Source: Bacteroidota bacterium
Lineage (GTDB): Bacteria; Bacteroidota; Bacteroidia; Chitinophagales; Chitinophagaceae
Direction of reading: 5' to 3'
Length of the DNA stretch: 64,000 nucleotides
NCBI GenBank assembly: GCA_018267955.1
Contig: JAFDXL010000009.1
Span: 894,717 to 958,716, forward strand
The notes under the pieces are model-generated. The model was not told the DNA's origin and did no database searches. It saw only the letters and a program-made list of their open reading frames with translations. The position numbers were made by a program, and so were the translations under genes. Position 1 is the first letter of the stretch. Each line of letters opens with the position of its first letter. Of this stretch, positions 34,876-43,982 are shown piece after piece.

Positions 34876-35859
34876 TTATGCCTTGGCAAGTTCGCCCTTT
34901 AGAAAGTCTATTACTTTCACCTCTGTAGCATCCTGCTTATGCAGGTCGGCCAGGTAAACAGAAACCCAATCCGTAAGATGAATAAAGTAAAATACTTTTT
35001 CCCAATAGCTTTTCCCTTTTGAAGTGATCTCTATAATGTTCGGTGTATATTTTTTAATGATCTGCTTGTTCAGATCCATACGCAATTTCACGCGTTCGTA
35101 ATCATCGTCGTTACGCAATATTACTACCGCTTTGCTTTTGTCTTTGTCGCGCCAGCCCACTAGCTCGTTGTGATTCATTTCGGGTATTACGTGGTGCCAG
35201 CAAAGCATTTTACTGTTCTCATTTATTTGCTGGCGAAAACGTACTGCTACACCTTCAAAATCTGCTGCAGCGTAGATGATGGGGAGTTTACCATTCAGTT
35301 TGCCGGCTATAGCTTTAGCCTTTTTATGGATATCTTTTACCTCATCCTTTATAAGCTTGATAGATGCTTTCACATCCTTCTCAAAATTATCTTTTACAAG
35401 TCCGAAATGCTGCAGCACAAACATTGCCTGCACCATAGAATAGCCCACGCAGGAACGTGGAGGCATACCTGCCGGCACCAGGATACAATCTATTTTTTTC
35501 TTCTTTGCAAGCTCTGCCACTTTACCGCCCGATGTGATGCATACCACTGTAGCCCTGGCTTTGATGGCCTGCTGCATAGCTGCTAATGTTTCTTCTGTAT
35601 TACCTGAATAGGAAGAAACTATTACAAGGGAATTGTTGTTTACAAAGGCAGGTAAAAAGTAATCTTTGTTTACAACAAAAGGTACTTTCAGTTTATCAAA
35701 AACATAGTTTTGAATGATAGAACCGCCTATCCCACTGCCACCAAGACCGGTGAGTACAACATTGCTGAAGGATTTTTTTGCTGAAAGGAAACGGTAATTT
35801 TGCCCGATGATAAGGGCCTCGTGCAGTTGAATGGGAAAGTCTGTTACTAATTGCTTCAT
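34876..35859 (-). CDS. Bifunctional phosphoglucose/phosphomannose isomerase
   Basis: 327 residues from the ATG at 35859; an in-frame start at 35919 would overlap the YraN gene. A SIS-domain protein: GLGGSGIGG (about 38-46) and SSYSGNTEET (about 82-91) bind the sugar phosphate, and PEMNHNELVGW with ADLHKQDATEVKVIDFLK is the C-terminal signature of the archaeal/Bacteroidota form. It interconverts glucose-6-phosphate, mannose-6-phosphate and fructose-6-phosphate. The gene is divergent from yraN with only 21 bp between start codons. Confidence 0.9.
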   Translation of the reverse strand: MKQLVTDFPIQLHEALIIGQNYRFLSAKKSFSNVVLTGLGGSGIGGSIIQNYVFDKLKVPFVVNKDYFLPAFVNNNSLVIVSSYSGNTEETLAAMQQAIKARATVVCITSGGKVAELAKKKKIDCILVPAGMPPRSCVGYSMVQAMFVLQHFGLVKDNFEKDVKASIKLIKDEVKDIHKKAKAIAGKLNGKLPIIYAAADFEGVAVRFRQQINENSKMLCWHHVIPEMNHNELVGWRDKDKSKAVVILRNDDDYERVKLRMDLNKQIIKKYTPNIIEITSKGKSYWEKVFYFIHLTDWVSVYLADLHKQDATEVKVIDFLKGELAKA

Positions 35860-35867
35860 TACAATAC

Positions 35868-35875
35868 TATCTTTT
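35868..35875 (+). promoter_or_regulatory. Probable -7 promoter element of yraN
   Basis: TATCTTTT has one mismatch to TAnnTTTG and lies five bases before the ATG. It overlaps the 21-bp gap between the divergent starts. Confidence 0.4.
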
Positions 35876-35880
35876 TTTCG

Positions 35881-36237
35881 ATGACCAAACATAAGGAAAC
35901 TGGCATAAAAGGCGAACAAATCGCCGAAAACTTTTTACTAAGAAAAGGTTATACCATCCTTGAAAGAAATTGGCGCTTCGGTAAAAAAGAGATAGACATC
36001 ATAGCTGAAACTAATGGATTGCTGATTTTTATAGAGGTGAAAACTAGAGCCACTACCTACTTTGGCTATCCTGAAGATGCAGTTTCTGTGAGCAAACAGG
36101 ATTTTATGAAACTAAGTGCAGAAGCATATATAGCGGAGCATGTTCAGTTCTCTGAAGTTCGCTTCGATGTGATAAGCATCATTTTTGTTAACGACATTGT
36201 GAAGGAAATTCTACATATAGAGGATGCCTTTTACTAG
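35881..36237 (+). CDS. YraN (UPF0102) family nuclease-fold protein
   Basis: 118 residues from the ATG at 35881. The restriction-endonuclease-like core is GEQIAENFLLRKGYTILERNW, then KEIDIIAE and IFIEVKTR (D-ExK motif). The family is conserved in bacteria and thought to process branched or Holliday-like DNA; direct evidence is limited. It is usually near rnhB, which is not seen here. Confidence 0.9.
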   Translation: MTKHKETGIKGEQIAENFLLRKGYTILERNWRFGKKEIDIIAETNGLLIFIEVKTRATTYFGYPEDAVSVSKQDFMKLSAEAYIAEHVQFSEVRFDVISIIFVNDIVKEILHIEDAFY

Positions 36238-36299
36238 TCAACATATTTATTTTTTATTTCTATAAAATATTTATTCATACATTGCGCAAAAAGCTACGT

Positions 36300-36968
36300 A
36301 TGAAAAAGACACTATTTTTTTCTGCAATATGCATTTGGGCACTTGCTGCCTGTAACAATGAACCAAAAACTAAGGAAATAACGGACACTACCCCGCTCTC
36401 TACACCTGCTACTGATACTGCTGTTGCTGCACCTGTTACTGAGAAGCCTGCAGAAAAAGTAGATTCTGCAACTGCTATGAAAAGATGGCAAGCATATATG
36501 ACCCCGGGAGATGCGCAGAAACAATTAGCTGCAGCTACGGGCAAATGGAAGGTAGAAACTACGAGCTGGATGGAGCAGGACAAGACACCGATGACCAGCA
36601 CAGGCACGGCGGAATATAAGATGATAATGGGCGGCCGCTACCAACAGGCATTTTTCAAGAGCAATATGATGGGGATGCCTTTTGAGGGACAAAGCACAAT
36701 GGCTTATGACAACGACAAGAAAATGTTCATTAGTACGTGGATAGATAATATGGGCACAGGCTTAACTACTTTTACAGGCACCTGGGATGACGCAGCTAAA
36801 TCATATAATATGAAAGGCAAAATGTATGACCCGACAACACAGAAAGATTTTGACTGCCGCGAAGTAATAAAAATGGCCGACGATAAAAACATGACTATGG
36901 AGATGTACAGCACTATGCCGGGCGGAAAAGAATTTAAAAACATGGAGATCAAATACACTAAGATGTGA
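36300..36968 (+). CDS. DUF1579 family lipoprotein
   Basis: 222 residues from the ATG at 36300. The lipoprotein signal ends in LAAC (C18). A threonine/alanine-rich linker (about 30-60) precedes the DUF1579 domain: GKWKVETTSW, TGTAEYKMIMGGRYQQAFF, GQSTMAYDNDKKMFISTWIDNMGTGL and MEMYSTMPGGKEFKNMEIKY. The family is widespread and uncharacterised. A strong terminator follows. Confidence 0.88.
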   Translation: MKKTLFFSAICIWALAACNNEPKTKEITDTTPLSTPATDTAVAAPVTEKPAEKVDSATAMKRWQAYMTPGDAQKQLAAATGKWKVETTSWMEQDKTPMTSTGTAEYKMIMGGRYQQAFFKSNMMGMPFEGQSTMAYDNDKKMFISTWIDNMGTGLTTFTGTWDDAAKSYNMKGKMYDPTTQKDFDCREVIKMADDKNMTMEMYSTMPGGKEFKNMEIKYTKM

Positions 36969-36985
36969 TCAAATCGCAATTTTCG

Positions 36986-37019
36986 AAAAAAGGAGCCTAC
37001 ACATACAGGCTCCTTTTTT
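36986..37019 (+). terminator. Terminator after the DUF1579 gene
   Basis: AGGAGCCT (36991-36998) pairs with AGGCTCCT (37007-37014) and is flanked by A and T runs. Confidence 0.85.
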
Positions 37020-37042
37020 ATATATCCTCGGTAAATATAATC

Positions 37043-37050
37043 TACCTTTG
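37043..37050 (+). promoter_or_regulatory. -7 promoter element of the glycan operon
   Basis: TACCTTTG matches TAnnTTTG exactly, 24 bases before the ATG of the GT87 gene. Confidence 0.65.
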
Positions 37051-37074
37051 CGCGTTTATCAGGCATACCATTAA

Positions 37075-38217
37075 ATGAAAGCGCTCTCCGCAATAAAGTC
37101 TTTTATTCTTCAGTACAAGGTTTTAGCGATATTATATGTCCTGGTAACAATAATAGGCATTGCACAGATAATAGGCTTCGGACATGTTAATAATTTCGCC
37201 ATATTCCGCGGATCCAGCCATCACATGCTTCAAAAATTGCCTTTGTATGTGGAATATCCAAAGGAGTATTTCGACCTCTTTTATTACAATCCTACTTTCC
37301 CTATGCTATTCCTACCCTTTGCCCTATTGCCGGTGAAGCTGGGAATCATAACGTGGATGAGCTTTACAATGGCCCTTGCCTTTGTTACTTACAAGGCGTT
37401 GCCGCTGGACGATCAGCAAAAGAAGATTTTCATACTATTAATGGTATTTGATCTGCTGAATAACATCACCCATACACAAACTAACCCGATATTTCTATCA
37501 TTCATGCTACTGACATGGGTATTTATGGAAAGAGATAAGCCGGTATGGGCAGCCTTGTTTGCTGTGCTTAGTTTTTTAATAAAAGGTTATGGGGGTATTA
37601 TAGGCGTTTTGTGTCTTTTTTATAAATCATGGTATAAAGTGGTTCTTTATAGCCTTGCATGGTTAATAGCATTGCATGGTTTATTACTGCTTTTTATATC
37701 TCCGCAACTGATGATACAGTATTATACTGATTGGCTACATATTATATCCAGCGACACTATTAAGGAAAGCTGTTCTGTATATGGCGTGGTAACCAATTTG
37801 CACCTGGCAATACCGGAACGTTGTATTTTGGCAACTGCAGGTATTATTATGGCGGCCTACCTAGGTATGCAAATTTTCTTAAAACAAAGGAACAGGGGAC
37901 ATATTATTGCGTTTTTACTGATATGGGTAATTGTCTTTAACCGCGCATCCGAACCTGCTACCTATATCATAGCAATTGCAGGTGTAATAATATGGTACCT
38001 TGCCCGTCCTAAAACATTGTTTTCTACAACACTGTTTTGGATTACTATTCTAAGTGCTTCTATCATACCTACTGATATATCAGCTTTTTTCGACAAATTG
38101 CGTTATGAATACTATTTAAAGAGTATTTTGTGCATGTTTGTGTTGCTTGATATCGTAGTATTTACAGCAAAAAAGCTCACACTCCCCACACCCCCAAAAA
38201 ACGCAGCGCGGATATGA
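37075..38217 (+). CDS. GT87-like membrane glycosyltransferase
   Basis: 380 residues, multi-pass membrane protein with about ten helices. The pattern fits the GT-C fold, family 87 (DUF2029), which uses polyprenyl-phosphate sugars. Recognisable stretches are YNPTFPMLFLPFALLP and HTQTNPIFLSFMLL, typical of that group, and SFLIKGYGG. It should transfer a mannose-like sugar from a lipid carrier on the outer face of the inner membrane. Its stop overlaps the GT2 start by four bases (ATGA). Confidence 0.85.
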   Translation: MKALSAIKSFILQYKVLAILYVLVTIIGIAQIIGFGHVNNFAIFRGSSHHMLQKLPLYVEYPKEYFDLFYYNPTFPMLFLPFALLPVKLGIITWMSFTMALAFVTYKALPLDDQQKKIFILLMVFDLLNNITHTQTNPIFLSFMLLTWVFMERDKPVWAALFAVLSFLIKGYGGIIGVLCLFYKSWYKVVLYSLAWLIALHGLLLLFISPQLMIQYYTDWLHIISSDTIKESCSVYGVVTNLHLAIPERCILATAGIIMAAYLGMQIFLKQRNRGHIIAFLLIWVIVFNRASEPATYIIAIAGVIIWYLARPKTLFSTTLFWITILSASIIPTDISAFFDKLRYEYYLKSILCMFVLLDIVVFTAKKLTLPTPPKNAARI

Positions 38218-38981
38218 TTTTTGACCTGGTGATACCTTTCTATAACCCATCGGTGGGATGGGAAAAAAAGTTTGCAGATAAATTTGGCAAACTGGTAGAT
38301 ACTTATTTTGACGGCAAACGGGAGCTTATCAACCTGGTTGTGGTGAATGATGGTTCTACAAAAAACTTTACGGAAAAGGAGCTCGCTTATCTTAAAGCTG
38401 AGATCCCGCATATTGAAATTGTGAGTTATAGCCAAAACCAGGGAAAAGGATATGCACTACGTGAAGGTGTAAAAAAAGCAGTAACTGATTATTGCATTTA
38501 TTCCGATTACGATTTCCCGTTTGGCTTGCAGATAGTAAGCGATATGTACAAAGAATTGGTAGCCGGTACAGATATCGTTACAGGGTGCCGCAAAAAAGGA
38601 AATTATTTCGATTCCCTGCCATTCAAAAGAAGAATAGTATCTAAAGGGCTTATCATATTTAATAAGCGCTTTCTGCAATTACCGGTTACAGATACACAGG
38701 CTGGTATAAAGGGATTTAACAAATACGGTAAAGTGGTATTTCTTCAAACCACTATCAACAGGTTCCTGTTTGATATGGAGTTTATATTACTTGCCAGCAA
38801 GGTTACCGATATGCATATCAAATCTCTGAGTGTAAACATTACGCATGAAACTAAGCTTAGCGATTTTGGCATGAAAGTAATGCAGCAGGAGTTAAAGAAC
38901 CTTTTGCAGGTGGTATTCAAAAAGAAAAATGAAAAGCAGTACAAAAAAGATATTATTCAGTATAGACCTGGAAGAGTTTGA
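38214..38981 (+). CDS. Family 2 glycosyltransferase (DPM1/polyprenol-phosphate type)
   Basis: 255 residues, cytoplasmic GT-A domain without membrane helices. The N-terminus has FDLVIPFYNP, then VVVNDGSTK, SQNQGKGYALREGV and the metal-binding YSDYDFPF (DxD-like). Sequence after TDTQAGIKGFNK resembles dolichol/polyprenol-phosphate mannosyltransferases. It probably makes the lipid-linked sugar donor used by the GT87 protein encoded just upstream. The 3' end overlaps the deacetylase gene by 53 bases. Confidence 0.9.
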   Translation: MIFDLVIPFYNPSVGWEKKFADKFGKLVDTYFDGKRELINLVVVNDGSTKNFTEKELAYLKAEIPHIEIVSYSQNQGKGYALREGVKKAVTDYCIYSDYDFPFGLQIVSDMYKELVAGTDIVTGCRKKGNYFDSLPFKRRIVSKGLIIFNKRFLQLPVTDTQAGIKGFNKYGKVVFLQTTINRFLFDMEFILLASKVTDMHIKSLSVNITHETKLSDFGMKVMQQELKNLLQVVFKKKNEKQYKKDIIQYRPGRV

Positions 38982-39705
38982 TATCCCCGAAGAATACGGG
39001 CAAACCCTGCCTTTGAAACAAAAGCTGGAGACCAGCCTGCATGGACTGCAGAAGCTGGAGGTGCTGATGGATAAACACAACGTTGCAGCAACTATATTTA
39101 CTACTGCGTTTTGGGCTACGCATTATCCGTTGCATGTGCAGAACCTTGCACAAAAACATGAGATCGCTTCTCATACCTATTATCATAATTCCTTTAGGAC
39201 AGAAGACCTGCGAAAATCGAGAGAAACCCTGCAGGATATTACGAATACGGATGTAATAGGACTACGCATGCCCCGGATGAGCGATGTAAGCCGTACTGAT
39301 GTCCGTTCTGCAGGTTATTTATACGATTCTTCATTGCATCCAACCTGGTTACCTGGCCGCTATAATCATCTGAACAAACCAAGGACATTGCATCAGAATG
39401 ATGGTGTGTGGGAGTTGCCTGCCAGCGTTACACCTGTTTTGCGGATCCCTATATTTTGGCTGGCCTTAAAGAATTTTCCTTTAGCATTTTATAAAATCCT
39501 ATGTAAACGGATTCTCAACCATGATGGATACATTGTTTTTTATGTGCATCCATGGGAATTTGCAGACCTGAGCGGGCACAACCTGCCCAAAATGGTACGC
39601 CGTATTGATGGTGACGCACTGGTTAGTCGCCTGGACGATATACTGTCGTATCTAGCCAAATATGGAATATTTGCCACACATCGCAGCCTTATAGAAAGCG
39701 CATAA
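38929..39705 (+). CDS. Polysaccharide deacetylase (NodB type, CE4)
   Basis: 258 residues. The first metal motif is FSIDLEEFD (near residue 12), and the second ASHTYYHNSF (near 81-90) supplies the HxxxH-like site. FYVHPWEF near 205 is the later NodB motif. There is no signal peptide, so the enzyme appears cytoplasmic. The start lies 53 bases inside the GT2 gene, in another frame, because the first metal motif would be lost with any later ATG. It should remove acetyl groups from a glycan intermediate. Confidence 0.88.
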   Translation: MKSSTKKILFSIDLEEFDIPEEYGQTLPLKQKLETSLHGLQKLEVLMDKHNVAATIFTTAFWATHYPLHVQNLAQKHEIASHTYYHNSFRTEDLRKSRETLQDITNTDVIGLRMPRMSDVSRTDVRSAGYLYDSSLHPTWLPGRYNHLNKPRTLHQNDGVWELPASVTPVLRIPIFWLALKNFPLAFYKILCKRILNHDGYIVFYVHPWEFADLSGHNLPKMVRRIDGDALVSRLDDILSYLAKYGIFATHRSLIESA

Positions 39706-39742
39706 GATTCGTATTTGCTCACAAAACTGTTAATAATATGTG

Positions 39743-39779
39743 TGTCCGGGTAAAATGTACGTGATTTTAACACCGGACA
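39743..39779 (+). terminator. Hairpin after the glycan operon
   Basis: TGTCCGG (39743-39749) pairs with CCGGACA (39773-39779), with an inner TAAAAT/ATTTTA stem. No T run follows, so termination is uncertain. Confidence 0.45.
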
Positions 39780-39793
39780 TATTCTATTTGCTG

Positions 39794-39801
39794 TAATTTT
39801 G
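39794..39801 (+). promoter_or_regulatory. -7 promoter element of the small exported protein gene
   Basis: TAATTTTG matches the consensus exactly, 14 bases before the ATG. Confidence 0.55.
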
Positions 39802-39815
39802 CGGCAAACCAATAG

Positions 39816-40163
39816 ATGCGCTATACACAAAAAATATTGCTATACATTTTAGCTGTATGCATCTATTTCGTTAGCAACCAATATGCTGACGGCAATTCCC
39901 ATTCAGACCTTCCTGTTTTCTATAAAAGTGTCAAGGCGCGCCTGAGCACAAGAACCCATAGCATTAACAAATCGCGCGATCTGCGACAGTATGTCAAGAT
40001 CCGTATCAAACACTGCGAGGGGCAACGAATACCATTACAATTCATAGCAACGCCACAAGTTGTCTTTCCGGAGGGGCGCCTGAAATTCTCATTAAAGGAC
40101 TGTTTTGTTGATAACTATAGCATATCATCCTTCTTTTTAAGAGGCCCACCTTTATTGGCATAA
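39816..40163 (+). CDS. Small exported protein of unknown function
   Basis: 115 residues. Residues 1-20 form a signal or anchor segment (MRYTQKILLYILAVCIYFVS). The rest has mixed charge and two cysteines, and ends SSFFLRGPPLLA. Short exported proteins ending in R-G/A-P-P occur in Bacteroidota beside metal-efflux genes, but I recall this only in general and there are no such genes here. The consensus promoter upstream supports it as real. Function unknown. Confidence 0.55.
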   Translation: MRYTQKILLYILAVCIYFVSNQYADGNSHSDLPVFYKSVKARLSTRTHSINKSRDLRQYVKIRIKHCEGQRIPLQFIATPQVVFPEGRLKFSLKDCFVDNYSISSFFLRGPPLLA

Positions 40164-40176
40164 TTATTCTGTCCTG

Positions 40177-40194
40177 TGTGCAAAGCTTTGCACA
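40177..40194. repeat. 18-bp perfect palindrome upstream of the CLC genes
   Basis: TGTGCAAAGCTTTGCACA lies in the 172-bp gap between the small exported protein and the first CLC gene. No T run follows, so it is not an obvious terminator and may be an operator. Confidence 0.5.
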
Positions 40195-40335
40195 TGCATA
40201 TCGGTTCATTACCGATTTATCCATTAATACGCGATAGAAACTACTTTTTTGCAGAATGAGTATTCCTATTGCCGTTGCGCTTGTATATCGCCGCGGGAAA
40301 TAGGAGCAAAAAGTACGTATGACAAATGATTATTC

Positions 40336-41682
40336 GTGAAAAATAACTTTGTAGATAATATAAGGCTGCGGGCCAAAAACTTTTTTGACATAATAACGCA
40401 CGACAGCGTGCGCGAAAACTTGTTGCAGGCACTACCCTTTTGGATAGCATCTCTCATTACAGGTATAGTAGCAGTAGCATATACAAAGCTATTTACCTAT
40501 GCCGAGGATGCTATGCGGTATATGCTAAGCATACATAAATGGTATATCTTTTTGCTTACCCCCATCTGTTTTCTGCTGGCAAGGCTTGTTGTTCGCTGGG
40601 CCCCCGCAGCAAGAGGCAGTGGCATCCCGCAGGTAATGGCCGCAATAGAGATACCCGCACGCTACCAGGAGCAGAATACAAAAAAGTTATTAAGCCTTAA
40701 GATCATTGTTGTAAAAATACTATCCAGCCTGCTGATGGTGCTTGGCGGTGGCGCCATAGGCCGGGAGGGTCCAACAATACAGATAGCAGGTTCCATCTTC
40801 CGGCTGGTAAACAGGTGGATACCTGCTTCATGGCCAAAGCTATCGCAAAAAAGCTTTATACTTACCGGTGCAGCAGCGGGCCTTGCTGCAGCATTCAATA
40901 CTCCATTAGGGGGAATTGTTTTTGCCATTGAAGAACTGGCCCGTGTTCATATCAGTTTTTTCAGAACTGCCCTGTTCAGCGCCGTTATCATTTCAGGCCT
41001 TGCGGCACAGGGATTCCTGGGGCCTTATCTATACCTCGGTTACCCTGATGTAAAAAGCATTAGCAATATCACTTACATCGGTGTATTTGTCGCCGCGGTT
41101 ATTGCCGGGCTGTTAGGCGCTATCATGTGCAAGCTTATTCTTAAACTGATGGCATGGAAACGCTCGTTCAATAACACTCAATCCATGGCCTTTATAATCA
41201 TTGCCGGATTATCGGTTGCCGCAGTAGCCTTCTTTTTTAATGATCATGTTCTGGGTTCCGGTAAAGACCTGATGGTAGGTACACTCTTTACACACGATAA
41301 ATACATGCCCTGGCATTCAGTACTCTTGCGTGTATTAGGGCCTGTAGTATCGTTTAATACAGGTGCTGCAGGCGGCATCTTCGCACCTTCACTGGCTGCA
41401 GGGGCATCAGTTGGCTCATTTTTGTCGGGCTTATTTGGTGCTATAGGCGCCAATGCAAACATCCTGATACTAAGCGGCATGGTGGGATTCCTTACCGGCG
41501 TTACACGCACTCCATTTACGTCGGCTATCCTGGTGCTGGAAATGACCGATCGTCACAGCGTCATCTTTCACCTGATGCTGGCGGCAATGGTTGCTAACGT
41601 TGCAGCGCTGGTTATCGACAAACACTCGCTCTATGAACAACTAAAAAAACAATATCTCGAAGAAACTTCGACAAATTCCTGA
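40336..41682 (+). CDS. CLC chloride channel/antiporter family protein
   Basis: 448 residues, start GTG at 40336. Eleven or so membrane helices. CLC signatures are GSGIPQV (94-100), the gating glutamate in GREGPT (E144), and GGIFAPSLAAG (346-356). The internal proton glutamate of Cl-/H+ exchangers is preserved in AIEELAR (E200). It has no CBS domains. The gating and internal glutamates argue for a proton-coupled anion exchanger in the inner membrane. The next gene is a paralogue, 19 bp downstream. Confidence 0.92.
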   Translation: MKNNFVDNIRLRAKNFFDIITHDSVRENLLQALPFWIASLITGIVAVAYTKLFTYAEDAMRYMLSIHKWYIFLLTPICFLLARLVVRWAPAARGSGIPQVMAAIEIPARYQEQNTKKLLSLKIIVVKILSSLLMVLGGGAIGREGPTIQIAGSIFRLVNRWIPASWPKLSQKSFILTGAAAGLAAAFNTPLGGIVFAIEELARVHISFFRTALFSAVIISGLAAQGFLGPYLYLGYPDVKSISNITYIGVFVAAVIAGLLGAIMCKLILKLMAWKRSFNNTQSMAFIIIAGLSVAAVAFFFNDHVLGSGKDLMVGTLFTHDKYMPWHSVLLRVLGPVVSFNTGAAGGIFAPSLAAGASVGSFLSGLFGAIGANANILILSGMVGFLTGVTRTPFTSAILVLEMTDRHSVIFHLMLAAMVANVAALVIDKHSLYEQLKKQYLEETSTNS

Positions 41683-41701
41683 TTTTAATTCTAAAAATAA
41701 A

Positions 41702-43585
41702 ATGTCAAAAACGTCATCAAATACAACTACTCAAAACGCCATACCCATATCTCCGATCCTTTTATCTGAAATGCAGGCCTTGCACGCAGAAAAAAGTCTG
41801 CCTGTAACCAAGCGTGTATTCTATCTTAGCCTGCAGGCGGTAGTGAATGCTATTATTATAGGCGCTATCGCAAAGCTGCTTGTCGCGCTCATCACGCTTA
41901 TTACCAACTTATCATTTTATGGAAAATTCTCATTCGCAGAATCTTCTCCTGCTGATAATCATTTAGGATTGTTAGTGATACTGATCCCCGTTATCGGTGG
42001 GTTGATAGTGGGTGTGATGGCAAAATATGGATCTGCAGCGATACGTGGCCACGGCATACCCGAAGCTATGGAACAGGTATTGACCAACGAGAGTAAAATA
42101 AAGCCCATCATTACCTTCCTGAAACCTATATCAGCAGCCATATCTATTGGTACGGGCGGCCCGTTTGGCGCAGAAGGCCCCATCATTGCTACGGGTGGTG
42201 CTTTTGGTTCTGTAACAGGGCAGGTAATGCGCATTACAGCAACAGAAAGGAAGATCATGCTGGCTGCGGGTGCCACTGCAGGTATGGCGGCCATCTTTGG
42301 TACGCCTGTTGCGGCAGTACTCCTGGCAATAGAATTGCTGTTGTTTGAATTCTCTCCACGCTCTATAATTCCGGTTGCCCTGTCTTGCGCTACAGGCGCT
42401 GCGATGCACTTTACCCTCTTTGGTACAGAGCCGGTATTTGCCATGCTGAATATTCCCGAGCCAACGGGTGTAGCGGTATTTACCTATACGATCCTGGGAC
42501 TTATTATCGGGGTTGTTGCTGCTTTGGTTTCTAAGGGCGTTTATTATGTCGAAGAGCTTTTTGAAAAACTACCGATACACTGGATGTGGTGGCCCGCCAT
42601 TGGGGCAGTAGCCGTAGGTATTACTGGATATTTTGCTCCACGCACACTGGGTGTCGGATACACTAATATTACCTACCTGCTTTCGGGAAACGCACCGCTC
42701 ACCATAATGTTATCACTCTTCTTCCTGAAGTTCGTATCCTGGGTGATATCCCTGGGCAGCGGTACTTCCGGTGGTACACTGGCACCACTCCTCACCATTG
42801 GCGGTGCATTGGGCGGATTGCTGGGCCTGGTAGTTACTACATACTTTCCTTTAGCGGATGTTAACATTGCAACCTGTGTACTAATTGGCATGGCAGCGAT
42901 GTTTGCAGGTGCATCACGCGCATTGCTAACATCCATCATCTTTGCACTGGAAGCTACGATGCAGCCTCATGGGATCCTACCTTTGCTGGCTGCGTGCACG
43001 GCCGCCTATTTTGTTTCTTTCTTCCTGATGAAAGGAAGCATCATGACGGAAAAGATAGAACGTCGCGGTGTGTTTACACCCCATTCTTACGAACCGGATG
43101 CCTTACAGAACCTTGCCGTAAAAGAAGTATTTACAGAAGAGATGACCCTATTAGCTACAGATAATACCCTGAAGCAGGCCCGTGAATGGATCAAGCAAAA
43201 CAGTTCATCAACATCTGAGCTGTACTATATTGTAACCGATGAGCAACATAATCTTTATGGCATAATAGATAGAGCTGCCATTTTTGATAAGCAGCATGAC
43301 GATCTGCTCCCGGTTAGTGCGTTGGCAGAAACGCACTGCCCTTACATCTATACAGGCAGCACTGTTAGCACTGCCGTAGAGATGATGCATAAATATAATT
43401 TGCCCTTATTGCCGGTACTGGAGGATTCCACATCACAAAAAGTGATAGGTGTAATATCCTACAAAGAAGTATTTACAGCCTATAGCAAACGCAGTGATGC
43501 AGAAGATACATTCGTACGTTCCATATCACTAAAACACAGGAGCAAACGGATGATCATCAAAGGCAAGCAGATACTCGATAAGTAA
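41702..43585 (+). CDS. CLC family protein with C-terminal CBS pair
   Basis: 627 residues: a CLC membrane core (about 40-450) followed by two CBS domains (about 474-600; LYGIIDRAAIF and VIGVISYKEVF). Signatures are GHGIPEA (116-122), GAEGPIIATGG (E158 is the gating glutamate) and SGGTLAPLLTIGG (356-368). At the position of the internal proton glutamate there is leucine (AIELLLFE, L212), so coupling to protons should differ from the upstream paralogue. CBS domains suggest control by adenine nucleotides. Confidence 0.92.
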   Translation: MSKTSSNTTTQNAIPISPILLSEMQALHAEKSLPVTKRVFYLSLQAVVNAIIIGAIAKLLVALITLITNLSFYGKFSFAESSPADNHLGLLVILIPVIGGLIVGVMAKYGSAAIRGHGIPEAMEQVLTNESKIKPIITFLKPISAAISIGTGGPFGAEGPIIATGGAFGSVTGQVMRITATERKIMLAAGATAGMAAIFGTPVAAVLLAIELLLFEFSPRSIIPVALSCATGAAMHFTLFGTEPVFAMLNIPEPTGVAVFTYTILGLIIGVVAALVSKGVYYVEELFEKLPIHWMWWPAIGAVAVGITGYFAPRTLGVGYTNITYLLSGNAPLTIMLSLFFLKFVSWVISLGSGTSGGTLAPLLTIGGALGGLLGLVVTTYFPLADVNIATCVLIGMAAMFAGASRALLTSIIFALEATMQPHGILPLLAACTAAYFVSFFLMKGSIMTEKIERRGVFTPHSYEPDALQNLAVKEVFTEEMTLLATDNTLKQAREWIKQNSSSTSELYYIVTDEQHNLYGIIDRAAIFDKQHDDLLPVSALAETHCPYIYTGSTVSTAVEMMHKYNLPLLPVLEDSTSQKVIGVISYKEVFTAYSKRSDAEDTFVRSISLKHRSKRMIIKGKQILDK

Positions 43586-43589
43586 ACGG

Positions 43590-43982
43590 CTATTTCAAAT
43601 GCAGGTAGGCATCTGTTTCCGTGGGTGCTTTTGAATCGATAGCGATAATGGTATCTGCGTATGCAGTGCCGTACATCGCCCGTATAAAATAGGTGCCTGT
43701 GTATAGGCTATCGAAATGCACTTGCGGCTCGTTGCCGGTTCTGATTGCTGAAGTCTTCGCCATATCATAACCATTTGTATCAGACGGGGCGGTATTGCTC
43801 GCATATTTTATGAATATGCGGGCAATTACTCCTGTATCGTTTAGTTTCGGGAACACAACTATGCTATAGTTGCCTCCGATACCTCCTCCTAGTGGAACTA
43901 CAGGCTTTGCATATCTATCACGTTTATCATGACAAGCGGAAAATATAACCAGGGAACTTACTGCTATTAATATCTTTTTCAT
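43590..43982 (-). CDS. Putative lipoprotein of unknown function
   Basis: 130 residues from the ATG at 43982, which gives a lipoprotein signal ending in FSAC (C17); the longer frame to 44054 lacks one. The mature part is beta-rich (NYSIVVFPKLNDTG, YFIRAMYG) and looks like a small Ig-like or carboxypeptidase-regulatory fold. No family assigned. Convergent with the CLC pair and divergent from the first AraC gene. Confidence 0.65.
   Translation of the reverse strand: MKKILIAVSSLVIFSACHDKRDRYAKPVVPLGGGIGGNYSIVVFPKLNDTGVIARIFIKYASNTAPSDTNGYDMAKTSAIRTGNEPQVHFDSLYTGTYFIRAMYGTAYADTIIAIDSKAPTETDAYLHLK

Noticed and set aside
40344-40351. TAACTTTG promoter box just after the GTG start of the first CLC gene
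   Set aside because: A start site here would remove the GTG, and no good alternative start follows before the conserved N-terminal helix. It is probably a chance match in an AT-rich region.
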